Source: Bacillota bacterium (GTDB lineage: Bacteria; Bacillota; Sulfobacillia; JABLXB01). From it: a stretch of DNA of 64,000 nucleotides. The stretch spans positions 62,001-126,000 of the forward strand of contig JABLXB010000004.1 in NCBI GenBank assembly GCA_013178305.1, read 5' to 3'. The position numbers and the translations under genes are program-made. Positions 19,203 to 28,270 of this stretch are shown piece by piece. Positions within the stretch are counted from its first letter, which is position 1. Each line of letters begins with the position of its first letter. The notes under the pieces are model-generated. The model was given only the letters and a program-made list of their open reading frames with translations, searched no databases and had not been told where the DNA came from.

Positions 19203-20093
19203 CTAGTAGTTCCTTATGATGAACTCGTCGATGAATCCCCTGCCGTCGGCCCTGCAGTTTATCGGCCGCTTCGCCTGGATGATTTCGACTCCGAAGCCGG
19301 GGTAATGCGCGTAAAGCTCCTTGATGAACGAGGTGGCGGAGTTGCTCAGCATGACATAAGCTCCACGAGCGCCGGCGTCAGCGATCACACGCGCCAGCCG
19401 TTTCTGGTCGTCCGGGCCAAATCCAGAGTCGACGTATTTCGTGAAGCTGGCCGTCTCGCTGAGTGGGTGATACGGGGGATCGAAGTATACGAACGAGCCA
19501 CGTCCGGCGCCTTCCACGGCCTCCTCGAAGTCCTTGCACGTGAACGTAACGCCCCGCAACGCTGCGGATACCTTACGGAGGTTGTCCGCGTCCGCGATTC
19601 TCGGGTTTTTGTACCGTCCGAACGGGACGTTGAACTGCCCCGCGGCATTCTCCCGCCAGAGGCCGTTGTAACAGGTCTTGTTCAGAAAGATGAACCGCGA
19701 CGCCCGTTCGACCGGCGAAAGGGTAGCGGGGTCGACCGCCCGGACTCGGTAGTAGTACGTGGAGCCCCCGCGTTCCGGGTCGAAGAATTCGGCCTCGTGG
19801 CGCCTGAGGGATTCGATAAGCCCGTCGACTCCGCTCTGCACCACCGAATAGGCGTTCATCAGTTCCTCGTTCCTGTCATTGAGCGAGGCCTTCCCCGGGG
19901 AAAGCGCGAAGAAAAGGGCCCCACCGCCCACGAAAGGTTCGAAGTACGTGTCGAACTCCCGGGGAACCCTTTCGAGGAGATGCGCGAGCATCTGTCCCTT
20001 GCCGCCCGCCCATTTGACGAAGGGTCTGGCGCCTGCCTCTATGCCTGGTTTAAATGTGTTCGGAACCACGCGCTCGCGGCCGCCCCTTTCCAC
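19203..20093 (-). CDS. dam: D12-class DNA adenine methyltransferase (Dam family)
   Basis: 296 residues. The N-terminal FVKWAGGKGQ (motif X), FEPFVGGGAL (SAM-binding motif I) and YFDPPYHPL (catalytic DPPY, motif IV) appear in the alpha-class order, and the late motif FIDEFIIRNY ends the protein. It transfers a methyl group to N6 of adenine. Dam and DpnII-type enzymes of this class recognise GATC, which is a guess here. The first codon is a GTG; a second GTG (at VVPNTF) is an alternative. It lies upstream of a small nuclease-like gene, suggesting a self-contained restriction-modification unit. Confidence 0.88.
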   Translation of the reverse strand: MERGGRERVVPNTFKPGIEAGARPFVKWAGGKGQMLAHLLERVPREFDTYFEPFVGGGALFFALSPGKASLNDRNEELMNAYSVVQSGVDGLIESLRRHEAEFFDPERGGSTYYYRVRAVDPATLSPVERASRFIFLNKTCYNGLWRENAAGQFNVPFGRYKNPRIADADNLRKVSAALRGVTFTCKDFEEAVEGAGRGSFVYFDPPYHPLSETASFTKYVDSGFGPDDQKRLARVIADAGARGAYVMLSNSATSFIKELYAHYPGFGVEIIQAKRPINCRADGRGFIDEFIIRNY

Positions 20094-20240
20094 AGACGAA
20101 TTCTCAGCGTATTCGTCATTTCCTGCAGGCGGTCTGAACGAGCCCCTGCGCAGTTAACGCATCTCCGGTCCTGATTGTCTACTCTGGGGTTGTACCTTCA
20201 TGATACGCCCTGCGTACTATGCGCTGTCAGCCTGAATGCG

Positions 20241-20259
20241 ACGGCCGATTGACGGCCGT
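20241..20259 (-). terminator. Short hairpin after the cyclase gene
   Basis: ACGGCCG (20241-20247) and CGGCCGT (20253-20259) form a 7-base stem with a 5-base loop, 11 bases past the stop of the cyclase operon. There is no T tract, so this is weak support for termination. Confidence 0.35.
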
Positions 20260-20269
20260 TGCCATCGCC

Positions 20270-21028
20270 CTATTCGATTATGGCAACCGGCCTACACCAG
20301 GCAGCGCTGGCCCTCGCGATCTTGATGGGAAAGCAAGCAAACTTGAAACCGAACGGTCGTGGCAGTTGCTCGAGGTTGGCGAGTTTCTCGATGTGACAGT
20401 ACTCCCGTTCCCTGCCGGCGAAGTGGGCCGGCCACACGGCGTCTTTGCCGCCGTTCTTGAACTGCTGGGCCATGATGTTCAGGGGAATATCCAGGCTCCA
20501 GGCGTCCGTACCCATGACCTTGACGCCCCTGTCGCAAAGCCACAATACGGCCTCACGGTTCAGACCGGCGTGCTTACCCGGATACTCGGGGTCCTCGAGG
20601 TACAGGTCGCCGCCAAGAACCATGATTAGCACGATGTCGCCCGGCTTTATCGTGTAGCCTATCCTCGCGAGTTCCCTCTCGAGGTCGAGGATGCCGATGA
20701 TCTCGCCCCTCTTCTTGTGCCTGAAGTCGAGAAGCACCCCATCACCGTAGCACCATTCGAGCGGCACCTCGTCGATCGTCTTCGCCGGCCGGCCCTCCGC
20801 CGTGGGCCCGAAATGCCACGGGGCATCAAGGTGGGAGCCGGTGTGCGTAATCGCGTGCACCTCTTCCGTAGCCAGGGCCAACCCGTCGGGGAAGGCCTCC
20901 AGCGGCACGCCCGCCAGTTTCGCGTAGTAGCGCGCGTTCTCACCGTGCTTCCAGTAAACGATCTGGGGCGGCCGCGGGTCAAACCCGAATGTAGCCAGCG
21001 TCGTGCTGAGATCGATTATTCTCGGCAT
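20270..21028 (-). CDS. Cyclase / kynurenine formamidase family hydrolase
   Basis: 252 residues from the ATG at 21028, with AGAAGGTG six bases upstream. The metal-binding signature HTGSHLDAPWHF (62-73) defines the cyclase family, Mn/Zn-dependent hydrolases of formamides, lactones or cyclic amides. It starts one base after the stop of the HMGL-like gene, so the two are translationally coupled. The context (a TRAP transporter for an organic acid and a DRE-TIM enzyme) suggests ring-opening or deacylation of a pathway intermediate rather than tryptophan breakdown; no kynurenine genes are near. Substrate unknown. Confidence 0.82.
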   Translation of the reverse strand: MPRIIDLSTTLATFGFDPRPPQIVYWKHGENARYYAKLAGVPLEAFPDGLALATEEVHAITHTGSHLDAPWHFGPTAEGRPAKTIDEVPLEWCYGDGVLLDFRHKKRGEIIGILDLERELARIGYTIKPGDIVLIMVLGGDLYLEDPEYPGKHAGLNREAVLWLCDRGVKVMGTDAWSLDIPLNIMAQQFKNGGKDAVWPAHFAGREREYCHIEKLANLEQLPRPFGFKFACFPIKIARASAAWCRPVAIIE

Positions 21029-21029
21029 G

Positions 21030-22340
21030 TCAGGCACCTTCTTTAGAAAGCCGCTTCACGAGTTGCTTGAGCACCTGCCGCGATATCGTGGACTTCCTCA
21101 CCGTGGCCTCTTCCTTGACGAGCTCAGTCAGCCGGGATATCTGCGATTCGCTGAGATGGATCCCCAGTTCATCGAGAAACCTGCGGACCGCGGTCTTCCC
21201 CGAGAGTTTACCCAGAACTATCTCGTAACCCTCTCTGCCGACCATCTCCGGCACGAACGGCACGTATCCGGATGGGCGGCCGGCCGTCGTGATCTTCTCA
21301 AACAGGAACACGCTGAGACCCGCGACGTAGGTAAACAGGTTATTCCCAACGACGGCCTTATTTGCGGGGATGGGTACCTTCGCGAGTTCCGAAACAAGCT
21401 GGCAGGTGGGGTACAGCTGGTCGAGGCGCACACCCGTGTCAACGTTCATCAGCAACTCGAGCGCGATCGTGACTTCCTCAGTGGCGGCGTTGCCACCCCT
21501 CGAGCCGAGCCCGTTGATGGAGGTATGCACGAACGATGCGCCTCCTGCCACGGCGGACAACATATCGGCATGCGCAAGACCGAATTCGTTGTGAGCATGC
21601 ATGTGTATTGGCGTATTGGGGAGCCACTCGCGCATCTTACGGATGATGAACATGGTGGTCCAGGGCAGGGAGTTGCCAGACGTGTCGGATATGGCCACGC
21701 CGTCGGCGCCGCCCTCGAACACTATCGCTTTGTACAACCTCTCGAGGAACGGGAGCGGGGCCCTGAAATCATCCCACGGCATCGCTACCGTGTGGAGTCC
21801 CTGCTTCTTCGCGTAGGAAACCGCGTCGACGAACCTCCTGACGATGTCATCCTCGCTGAGACCCCACATCACGTTGCAGGTCCAGGGGTTGGCGACGTTC
21901 TCGACGATTATGCCGTACGCGCCGCAGTCTGCGACGGCGTCTATGTCCTCCTTCAGCCATCTCGCCAGGCAGATGACCTTCGAATCCAGCTTCAGGTCGA
22001 CTATTTGCCTGGTGACCTCCAGGTCGTCCTTGGAGACCACGGGGAACGTCTCTATGCTGAAGACGCCGAGCCTGTCGAGCGCCCTGGCGATCGCTATCTT
22101 TTCGTCCCTCGTGAACGCGATACCCGGGGCCTGTTCGGCTTCGCGGATAGTCACGTCGTGAATGTAGACTCTGTTTCCGGGCGGCAACGTGAGCTGCGAC
22201 CGGCTTTCCTCCATGTAGTTGAACGGCGTTATCCAGTACTGGTCCGTCATCCATTTCTGCTCGTCACGCAAGCCAACCGCCTCCGATAATCCGGTTTTCT
22301 CACAAATGCTGCTACATCTCTCATTGCGACCCGCCATCAT
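21030..22340 (-). CDS. HMGL-like (DRE-TIM) acyl-CoA lyase or synthase
   Basis: 436 residues; the start overlaps the TRAP permease stop (ATGA), though an internal ATG at 22250 is possible. The signature VTIREAEQAPGI (the DRE-TIM loop, about residue 63) and the metal ligands HMHAHNEFGL (HxH) are intact, so a divalent-metal TIM-barrel is clear. The closest outlines are isopropylmalate, homocitrate and citramalate synthases and HMG-CoA lyase. The C-terminal 120 residues have no obvious LeuA regulatory domain. Linked to a TAXI-TRAP importer, it probably adds or removes an acyl unit on an imported organic acid. Confidence 0.75.
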   Translation of the reverse strand: MMAGRNERCSSICEKTGLSEAVGLRDEQKWMTDQYWITPFNYMEESRSQLTLPPGNRVYIHDVTIREAEQAPGIAFTRDEKIAIARALDRLGVFSIETFPVVSKDDLEVTRQIVDLKLDSKVICLARWLKEDIDAVADCGAYGIIVENVANPWTCNVMWGLSEDDIVRRFVDAVSYAKKQGLHTVAMPWDDFRAPLPFLERLYKAIVFEGGADGVAISDTSGNSLPWTTMFIIRKMREWLPNTPIHMHAHNEFGLAHADMLSAVAGGASFVHTSINGLGSRGGNAATEEVTIALELLMNVDTGVRLDQLYPTCQLVSELAKVPIPANKAVVGNNLFTYVAGLSVFLFEKITTAGRPSGYVPFVPEMVGREGYEIVLGKLSGKTAVRRFLDELGIHLSESQISRLTELVKEEATVRKSTISRQVLKQLVKRLSKEGA

Positions 22341-24235
22341 GCCGCGGAGCGCTTCACGAACCTTCTCGTTAGCAGGACCGCGATGACTACCAGTCCTGCA
22401 AGGTCAGTAACCATTCCAGCGTCGATGAGCAGGAGCGCCCCCAGGAAGAACAGCGCGCGCTCCGGGGCGGACATCCGCCCCCTGAACCAGCCCTCCACCA
22501 CGACGCTCAGGCAAAAGACGCCGATGGCGGACGTTATGGCGGCCTGTACTATCCTCACCGGTGCACCGATGCTCAGGAGACTCGGGCCGTACACGAACAT
22601 GTACGGGACGATGAACCCCGATAGGGCGAGCTTACACGCCTGCCACCCGACGGCGTTGGGGTCCGCGTCTGCAATCCCCGCAGCCGCATACGCCGCAAGC
22701 GCGACGGGCGGCGTAATGGCGGAGATCGTAGCGAAGTACAGGATGAACAGGTGGGCCTGAATTATGGGGACGCCCACCCTGATCAGCATGCCGCCCACTG
22801 TGGAAGCTGCCAGGATATACGCGGCCGCCACCGGCATGCCCATCCCGAGGATCAGGCATACGATCATGGCCAGCATGAGCGCGTAGATCTTGGACACACC
22901 CATGATGCTGACCATGGCGCTCAACTTGACGCCGAGCCCGGTGAGGCTGATGAACCCCACGACGATACCTGCCGTCGCGCACGCCAGGGCTACGGGCGCC
23001 ATGACCGTTGCGCCCCGCTCGAGCGCGGCCAGGAAGTCTACGAGCGTCAAGCGGTTCTCGGGCCTGAGGACCCATATGACCGTCAGCGATATCATTCCGA
23101 ACAGGGCCGACTTCATCGGCGAGTACCCGATCAGGAGTGCCCTGACGATGCTCCCAAGCGGTATCAGGCACGTGGCAGCTTTCCAGAGGCTGAGGTTGAT
23201 GTCTTTCACCGAATCGCCCAGCGGCTTCAGACCCTCCTTCTCAGCCCGGAGGTCTATCGTGATGAAGATGCCCAGAAAGTACAGGCAGGCGGGTATGAGC
23301 GCGTTGAGCATCACCTTGCTGTAAGGCGTCTTCGTCATCTCCGCAAGGATGAATGCCGCGGCGCCCATGACGGGGGGCATTATCATGCCTCCGGTGGAGG
23401 CCGCCGCTTCGACGGCCCCGGCGTACGCCGGCCTGAATCCCAGGCGTTTCATGAGGGGGATAGTGAACGTGCCGGTAGTGACCACATTGGCAACGGCGCT
23501 GCCCTCGATGGTCCCAACCAGCGCGCTCGCCACGACGGCCGCCTTGGCGGGACCGCCACGAGTCTTGCCGGTGAGGCGTATGGCCAGGTCGTTGAAGAAC
23601 TCCCCCCCGCCCGATCTCTCCAGGAACGCCCCGAAGATGACGAACATCACGACGTCGATCGCCGAGACGCTGGTCGACACGCCGAACATGCCAGCCGTGG
23701 AGTTGAACATCTGATCGATTACCTTGACATAGGTGAACTGCGGGCTGCCAAGACGTCCCGGAAGCATCCAGCCGAAGAGTCCGTACAACCAGAAGAGGCC
23801 TGCCAGCCCGGCGATTGTCGTGCCGACATGCTCGCGGGTCGCCCACAACAGCAGGGCCATCATCAGCGTGCCCGCTACCTGGTCGTACAGATTGGGTGTC
23901 CCCTCGCGGATGATGATACCGTTGTAATCTACGAAGGTATACAGAGCAATCGAGACGGCGATCAGGAACCCCGCAGCGGCCAGCACCGGGCTGCGATCCC
24001 TGTTCAGAGACCTCCTGGCGGACAGCAGGTATGCGAGCGCCAGGGTGAACAGCACGTGGACGGACCGCTGCCTCCACGCTTCGAGCACCCCGACCTGCGC
24101 GCGGTAGATGTGGAAGGCAGACATGAGAATGGCCACTACCGCTACAGCAATGCCCAGCCACCGCACGAGGCGTGACGAGCCCGCCTCTGCAGCGTTTTCG
24201 GGCTCGAGAAATTCTTCGAGGTACGTGTTTCCCAC
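22337..24235 (-). CDS. TRAP transporter fused 4TM/12TM permease (TAXI type)
   Basis: 632 residues from the GTG at 24235, preceded by GGGAGGTGAG. Hydrophobic segments fill the protein: about four in the first 170 residues (DctQ-like part), then the DctM-like domain with VFVIFGAFLERSG-type and GMGMPVAAAYI-type motifs. It is a sodium- or proton-driven importer of carboxylates that works with the TAXI binding protein encoded directly upstream. The 3' end overlaps the next gene by four bases. Confidence 0.92.
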   Translation of the reverse strand: MGNTYLEEFLEPENAAEAGSSRLVRWLGIAVAVVAILMSAFHIYRAQVGVLEAWRQRSVHVLFTLALAYLLSARRSLNRDRSPVLAAAGFLIAVSIALYTFVDYNGIIIREGTPNLYDQVAGTLMMALLLWATREHVGTTIAGLAGLFWLYGLFGWMLPGRLGSPQFTYVKVIDQMFNSTAGMFGVSTSVSAIDVVMFVIFGAFLERSGGGEFFNDLAIRLTGKTRGGPAKAAVVASALVGTIEGSAVANVVTTGTFTIPLMKRLGFRPAYAGAVEAAASTGGMIMPPVMGAAAFILAEMTKTPYSKVMLNALIPACLYFLGIFITIDLRAEKEGLKPLGDSVKDINLSLWKAATCLIPLGSIVRALLIGYSPMKSALFGMISLTVIWVLRPENRLTLVDFLAALERGATVMAPVALACATAGIVVGFISLTGLGVKLSAMVSIMGVSKIYALMLAMIVCLILGMGMPVAAAYILAASTVGGMLIRVGVPIIQAHLFILYFATISAITPPVALAAYAAAGIADADPNAVGWQACKLALSGFIVPYMFVYGPSLLSIGAPVRIVQAAITSAIGVFCLSVVVEGWFRGRMSAPERALFFLGALLLIDAGMVTDLAGLVVIAVLLTRRFVKRSAA

Positions 24236-24251
24236 GGTTCTCACCTCCCGT

Positions 24252-24284
24252 GAGCGGAGGAGAACCTGATGCTCTCCTCCGCTC
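24252..24284 (-). promoter_or_regulatory. Perfect 12-bp intercistronic hairpin between TAXI receptor and permease
   Basis: GAGCGGAGGAGA (24252-24263) and TCTCCTCCGCTC (24273-24284) pair perfectly, with a 9-base loop and no T tract. It sits exactly between the binding-protein stop and the permease start, like the livK-livH hairpin, and may set receptor excess over permease. Confidence 0.65.
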
Positions 24285-24296
24285 TGCCCGCGGCTG

Positions 24297-25346
24297 TTAC
24301 CTGTTCGCCTCGATCACCTTGAGCGCGCCGGGACTCATGATGGATTTCTCGAGCCCCGACATCACCTTATCCCAGGACAGTAGGTCCACGAACGGTAGCT
24401 CTTTCACGATCTCCGCCCTGTTCTTGACGAGGACCTCGATAACCCTGGCGAGGAAGTCGTCCGGAAGGCTCTTGTTGGCTACCAGGACACCCGAGTAGCC
24501 GAGCAGAGTCACAGGGGTCTTCTGGCCCTTGTAGATCCCTGCGGGCTTCTCGATGGCGAAGAGATACGGGAACTTCTTCAAGATTACCTGGAGCTTGTCG
24601 GGGGCGATGGACAGGAGTCTCATCGGCTTGCTCGACTCGATCTCCATGATCGTGGCGTGCGGGACCTCGCCGCACAGGCTGAACATGTCGATGTGGTTGT
24701 CCTTCACCAATGACGGATACTCGCCCCATGCTACGAAGCTGATCGAGCCGCCCTTGTTCTTGATGTCGTCGTAGGTGATGCCGTACGCCTCGAGCACGTT
24801 CCTGAAGATTACTTCAGAGATGAACCCGTTCTTGCCGGGGGCGACCCTCTTCCCCACGACGTCGGGTATCGACTTGATGCTGCTGTTCTCGGGCACGCCG
24901 AACTGCGCGTAGCTCGTAAGGACCGCCCCGATGGCAGTGATATTCGAAGCCTTTTCGCCGGACTTGCCTTCGATGGCAGGGTACAGCACGGCCGAGCTGG
25001 TCATCCCGATCTGGGCGTCCTTGCCGGCGTTCACGAGCTTGATGTTGCTCTCGGCGCCGCCTTCGATGACGTTGACCGTAAGCCCCTTGATCTCCCGCAT
25101 CAGGATTTCCGAGCACTTGACCATCGTGGGATACCAGGGCCCGCCGACGGGCCCGGATGCTATAACGATCGACTTGGGCCATTCCTTCGACTGCCCCGGC
25201 TGCGCTGGCTGTGACTGGCCAGGTTGCGGCTGGGTAGCCTGTGGCTGGCCGGCCGGCCGCTGAGAGCAACCGGGCAGGGCCACGAGGGCGGCAACCGCCA
25301 CCACCACTACGAGGGTCAGTATCCGGCTGTGGATGTGTTTGGACAT
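24297..25346 (-). CDS. TAXI-family TRAP transporter solute-binding lipoprotein
   Basis: 349 residues behind GAGGAGGGA. The signal peptide ends in lipobox LPGC (near residue 27), followed by a Gln/Pro-rich tether (about 28-55). The mature part opens with IVIASGPVGGPWYPT, characteristic of TAXI receptors, with an IGMTSSAVLYPAIEG-type ligand region. It is anchored outside the membrane and hands an organic acid or amino acid to the fused permease. The signal and family are clear; the substrate is not. Confidence 0.9.
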   Translation of the reverse strand: MSKHIHSRILTLVVVVAVAALVALPGCSQRPAGQPQATQPQPGQSQPAQPGQSKEWPKSIVIASGPVGGPWYPTMVKCSEILMREIKGLTVNVIEGGAESNIKLVNAGKDAQIGMTSSAVLYPAIEGKSGEKASNITAIGAVLTSYAQFGVPENSSIKSIPDVVGKRVAPGKNGFISEVIFRNVLEAYGITYDDIKNKGGSISFVAWGEYPSLVKDNHIDMFSLCGEVPHATIMEIESSKPMRLLSIAPDKLQVILKKFPYLFAIEKPAGIYKGQKTPVTLLGYSGVLVANKSLPDDFLARVIEVLVKNRAEIVKELPFVDLLSWDKVMSGLEKSIMSPGALKVIEANR

Positions 25347-25432
25347 GGTATTCCCTCCTCGCTGGGTGAACCGCTGGGATAAGTACGTCTTCTCTGCCGC
25401 AAACGACGGGATTTCGATTCGAAAGACCTTCT

Positions 25433-26134
25433 CTAGAGGCCCTCTGGTGGTGAATCACTCACCCCCTCGAGCCGCTCCAACCGCTCGATCATCCGGTCGA
25501 ACGCGCGCTTCTTGTGCTGATAAGCAAATTCCCTGAGTTCCTCGATCCTGCGCTCTCTGAGCAGGCGTACGATCTTCCTGTGCGCCTCGAGCGAGTCTGC
25601 GAGGATCTCGGGCATCATCGGAAAGAGCGAACGCGCCCTTTCCGTCTTCTCCCATAGGTCGTTGATCATTTTCCGGAGGAACTCGTTCCCGCAGACTGCA
25701 TATATGGTGAGGTGAAAACGCCTGTTGAGGGTCCCGTACGCGTAGGGGTCGTTGCTGGAGACGGCCGATGCCATTTCGTCGATCACAGCCTCAAGTTGCT
25801 GCAGCTCCGCCGCCCCGACGTTGGGGGCGGCAGTCTCGGTGGCGTACGCCTCGAGCTGCGCCCTCACGGGGAGAGCCTGCTTGAGTCCCTCGATTGATAT
25901 GCCTGCAACGCGGGGCCCGACGTGCGGCGTCACCTCGACCAGGCCCTCCGCCTCGAGCGTCTTGATGGCCTCGCGTACAGGGATACCGCTGGTGCCCAGG
26001 CTAAGGGCGAGTTCCTTGATGACCAGCCTCGCACCCGGCTGGAGTCTCCCGCTGACAATAGCCTCGCGCAGAGCCGTGTAAACCATCTGGTTTTTAGTCC
26101 GGTAAACGATTTTGCCCATCTCCATCGCCTGCAC
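25433..26134 (-). CDS. FCD-domain GntR transcriptional regulator
   Basis: 233 residues from a GTG at 26134 with GAGGTG six bases upstream; the frame stays open to 26320 without a usable start. N-terminal winged helix (LREAIVSGRLQPGARL, then IPVREAIKTLEAEGLV) and a C-terminal all-helical FCD ligand domain with metal-site-like residues (NRRFHLTIYAVCGN, EAHRKIVRLL). It is the first gene of the TAXI-TRAP/HMGL/cyclase operon and most likely represses it until the imported acid binds. Confidence 0.85.
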   Translation of the reverse strand: MQAMEMGKIVYRTKNQMVYTALREAIVSGRLQPGARLVIKELALSLGTSGIPVREAIKTLEAEGLVEVTPHVGPRVAGISIEGLKQALPVRAQLEAYATETAAPNVGAAELQQLEAVIDEMASAVSSNDPYAYGTLNRRFHLTIYAVCGNEFLRKMINDLWEKTERARSLFPMMPEILADSLEAHRKIVRLLRERRIEELREFAYQHKKRAFDRMIERLERLEGVSDSPPEGL

Positions 26135-26188
26135 GCAAATCACCTCGAGTTGGGTCAGTATCACAAGGGATGCCAGCAAATATATTTG

Positions 26189-26206
26189 ATACCGCATATT
26201 GTGTAT
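26189..26206. promoter_or_regulatory. Possible operator upstream of the FCD regulator
   Basis: ATAC (26189-26192) and GTAT (26203-26206) face each other across 10 bases in an AT-rich patch between the regulator and the GGDEF gene. It is the only obvious symmetric AT-rich site upstream of this operon. The evidence is weak. Confidence 0.25.
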
Positions 26207-26360
26207 TCGGCATGGGTTGCTTGTTTCCTCCTGTTCTCTCAGGTGGATCGGCGCCAGGAAGGTGATAATGCTACCGGGCGACGACGGCCGGACCGCGGCC
26301 ATAGCACAGTGGCTCGGCAAGAAAAGTGCATCGCCCGGAGGCCGGGCGGGGGAGGACTGG

Positions 26361-27185
26361 TCAGGACTGCGAGAGGTTGGTCTGGTGAACGGGGTCGCCG
26401 AGGGGACTGCGGCGTGCGCGGTGGTTATTTGATTTATCCGCGTACATCATGGAGTCGGCCACCCACAGCAGGGCGTCGATGTCCTTACCGTCGACGGGGT
26501 ACCTGGCGATGCCCACCGACACGCTCACCGCGACGCTGCCACCGCACACGCGGCTCCCCGCCAGGTTGTGCGCGAGACGGTCCTTGAGCGTCTCGATGTT
26601 AGGACCCGAGTCCACAAACAGAACTCCGAACTCGTCACCGCCATACCTGGCCGGGACGTCATCGTGACGGACGCTCAGGCGCAGCGCGCGCGCTGCGTGC
26701 CTGAGCACCTCATCCCCGCACTGGTGGCCGTGCACGTCATTTATCTCTTTCATGTTGTCGACGTCGAGCACGGCCACTGACGGCCTGCACCGGCCCGCCC
26801 GCGCGTCGCTCAGGGCCTCTTCCGCCCTCTCGAAGAAGACTCTCCGGTTGAACAGCCCGGTGAGGTGGTCGATCTCGGCGTCCCTTTTGAGTCGCTGGGA
26901 CGTGCGGCTTATCTCCAGCATGATGAGGAACATGGAGCCCAGCACCAGGATTGCACTGACGATAGCCAGCAGTCCGATGGCGTATGGCCAGCGGGCCAAG
27001 CCAGCGCCATATTGCGGACCGCTGCCCCAGCGGAGGAATAGGCTCAGGACCTCGATGCCCAGACCGGCATAGAACAGCGTCGCGGCTCGCCGCACGCGCG
27101 GCGAAACGGACCTCGTGAAACAGATCATCCAACCAACGGCCGCGAAGTAAACCAGGATGCGGCCGGTTTCCCACAGAGCCGACAC
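26361..27185 (-). CDS. Membrane-bound diguanylate cyclase (GGDEF)
   Basis: 274 residues from a GTG at 27185 with GGGGAGG at 9-base spacing. About three hydrophobic segments (about 5-105) precede a GGDEF domain (about 115-265) with an intact RYGGDEFGVLF active loop. The substrate-binding region DIDHLTGLFNRR-like (EIDHLTGLFNRR) is present. It makes c-di-GMP from two GTP. No RxxD inhibition site is obvious five residues before GGDEF. It follows pilT by about 22 bases and is probably co-transcribed, linking c-di-GMP to pilus retraction. Confidence 0.9.
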   Translation of the reverse strand: MSALWETGRILVYFAAVGWMICFTRSVSPRVRRAATLFYAGLGIEVLSLFLRWGSGPQYGAGLARWPYAIGLLAIVSAILVLGSMFLIMLEISRTSQRLKRDAEIDHLTGLFNRRVFFERAEEALSDARAGRCRPSVAVLDVDNMKEINDVHGHQCGDEVLRHAARALRLSVRHDDVPARYGGDEFGVLFVDSGPNIETLKDRLAHNLAGSRVCGGSVAVSVSVGIARYPVDGKDIDALLWVADSMMYADKSNNHRARRSPLGDPVHQTNLSQS

Positions 27186-27207
27186 GTGCGTCACCCTCCC
27201 CGTATGG

Positions 27208-28245
27208 CTACACTCCGAGCGCGGCAGCCGTCCTGGCCCGGAACTCATCCTCGCTGATGGCCCTCATCTGGTGGAGCTCTTCGACCGATCGCGCCATCGT
27301 CCTCATTCCCAGCGCCTCTCCGGCCTCGATGGCTGCCCTCAGGTTGTGTGTCTCGCCCTGGCGGATGATGGCCCTGACCTCGGGATTCCCAACCAGCACT
27401 TCACACGCGACAACGCGACCCGGACCACTGGCCCTTGGGACAAGCTGCTGCGAAACGACTCCTTCGACTACCGCGGCGAGGTGCCTGTAGGCCTGCCGCT
27501 GGTACTCGAGCGGAAAGATGTCCACCACCCTGTTTACCGCCTGCGCAGCGCTGGTAGCATGAAGCGTGGCCAGCACGAGGTGGCCGGTCTCCGCGGCCGT
27601 TATCGCCGTCGTGGCAGTCTCGAGGTCACGCAGCTCCCCGATTACGATGACATCGGGGTCCTCCCTCAGGGCGGCGCGGACCCCGTCCGCATACGACTCC
27701 GTATCGGAACCGATCTCCCGCTGATTGATTATGCTCCTCTTATGCCGGTGAAGATACTCGATTGGGTCTTCGAGGGTAATCACATGATAGGCTTTCGTTT
27801 CGTTGATCGCGTTTATCATGGCGGCCAGCGTGGACGACTTACCGGACCCTGTAGCCCCCGTTACGAGCACCAACCCGTACTCCTTCGACGCCAGTTCGGC
27901 CACCACTGGCGGGAGAGACAGGTCATCCAGCGTGGGCATCTGTGACGAGAGTATCCTCACGCAGATCGCGACCGAGCCCCTCTGCCTGAACGCATTAACC
28001 CTGAACCTGCTGAGTCCCGGGATGCTGTACGAGAAGTCGACCTGCCCCGAGGCGAGGAACTTGTCGAAATGCTCCGCGCGGCACATCGAGCGCAGGGTTT
28101 CCTCAACCTCTCGCGGCGTGAGCGGCCTGCCATCGATCCGCACCAGCTCACCGTGGATCCGCAACGCGGGGCTCGACTCGACGGTAACGTGCACGTCCGA
28201 GGCGTGCCGCTGGATCGCGGTCCTGAGAAGGTCGTCTATATCCAA
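27208..28245 (-). CDS. pilT: Type IV pilus retraction ATPase PilT
   Basis: 345 residues from a TTG at 28245 behind GAGGTTGAAC. Walker A is GATGSGKSST (about 128-137); the Asp box (ITLEDPIEY), Walker B (DVIVIGELRD) and the His box (GHLVLATLHATSA) follow in order. The hexameric ATPase drives pilus disassembly for twitching or uptake. No other pilus genes are in the window, so the pilus is encoded elsewhere. It is divergent from an HD-GYP gene. Confidence 0.93.
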   Translation of the reverse strand: MDIDDLLRTAIQRHASDVHVTVESSPALRIHGELVRIDGRPLTPREVEETLRSMCRAEHFDKFLASGQVDFSYSIPGLSRFRVNAFRQRGSVAICVRILSSQMPTLDDLSLPPVVAELASKEYGLVLVTGATGSGKSSTLAAMINAINETKAYHVITLEDPIEYLHRHKRSIINQREIGSDTESYADGVRAALREDPDVIVIGELRDLETATTAITAAETGHLVLATLHATSAAQAVNRVVDIFPLEYQRQAYRHLAAVVEGVVSQQLVPRASGPGRVVACEVLVGNPEVRAIIRQGETHNLRAAIEAGEALGMRTMARSVEELHQMRAISEDEFRARTAAALGV

Positions 28246-28270
28246 TTCCGTTCAACCTCTCGGCGGGGTT

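Noticed and set aside
18537-20174. 545-residue plus-strand frame opposite the nuclease and methyltransferase genes
   Set aside because: The opposite strand encodes motif-bearing proteins (DPPY, FVKWAGGKG); this frame has no domain.
21003-22289. 428-residue plus-strand frame
   Set aside because: Antisense of the HMGL-like gene, whose metal motifs HxH and VTIRE fix the coding strand.
22751-24175. 474-residue plus-strand frame
   Set aside because: Asp/His/Gly-rich antisense of the TRAP permease, an artefact of complementary membrane-protein codons.
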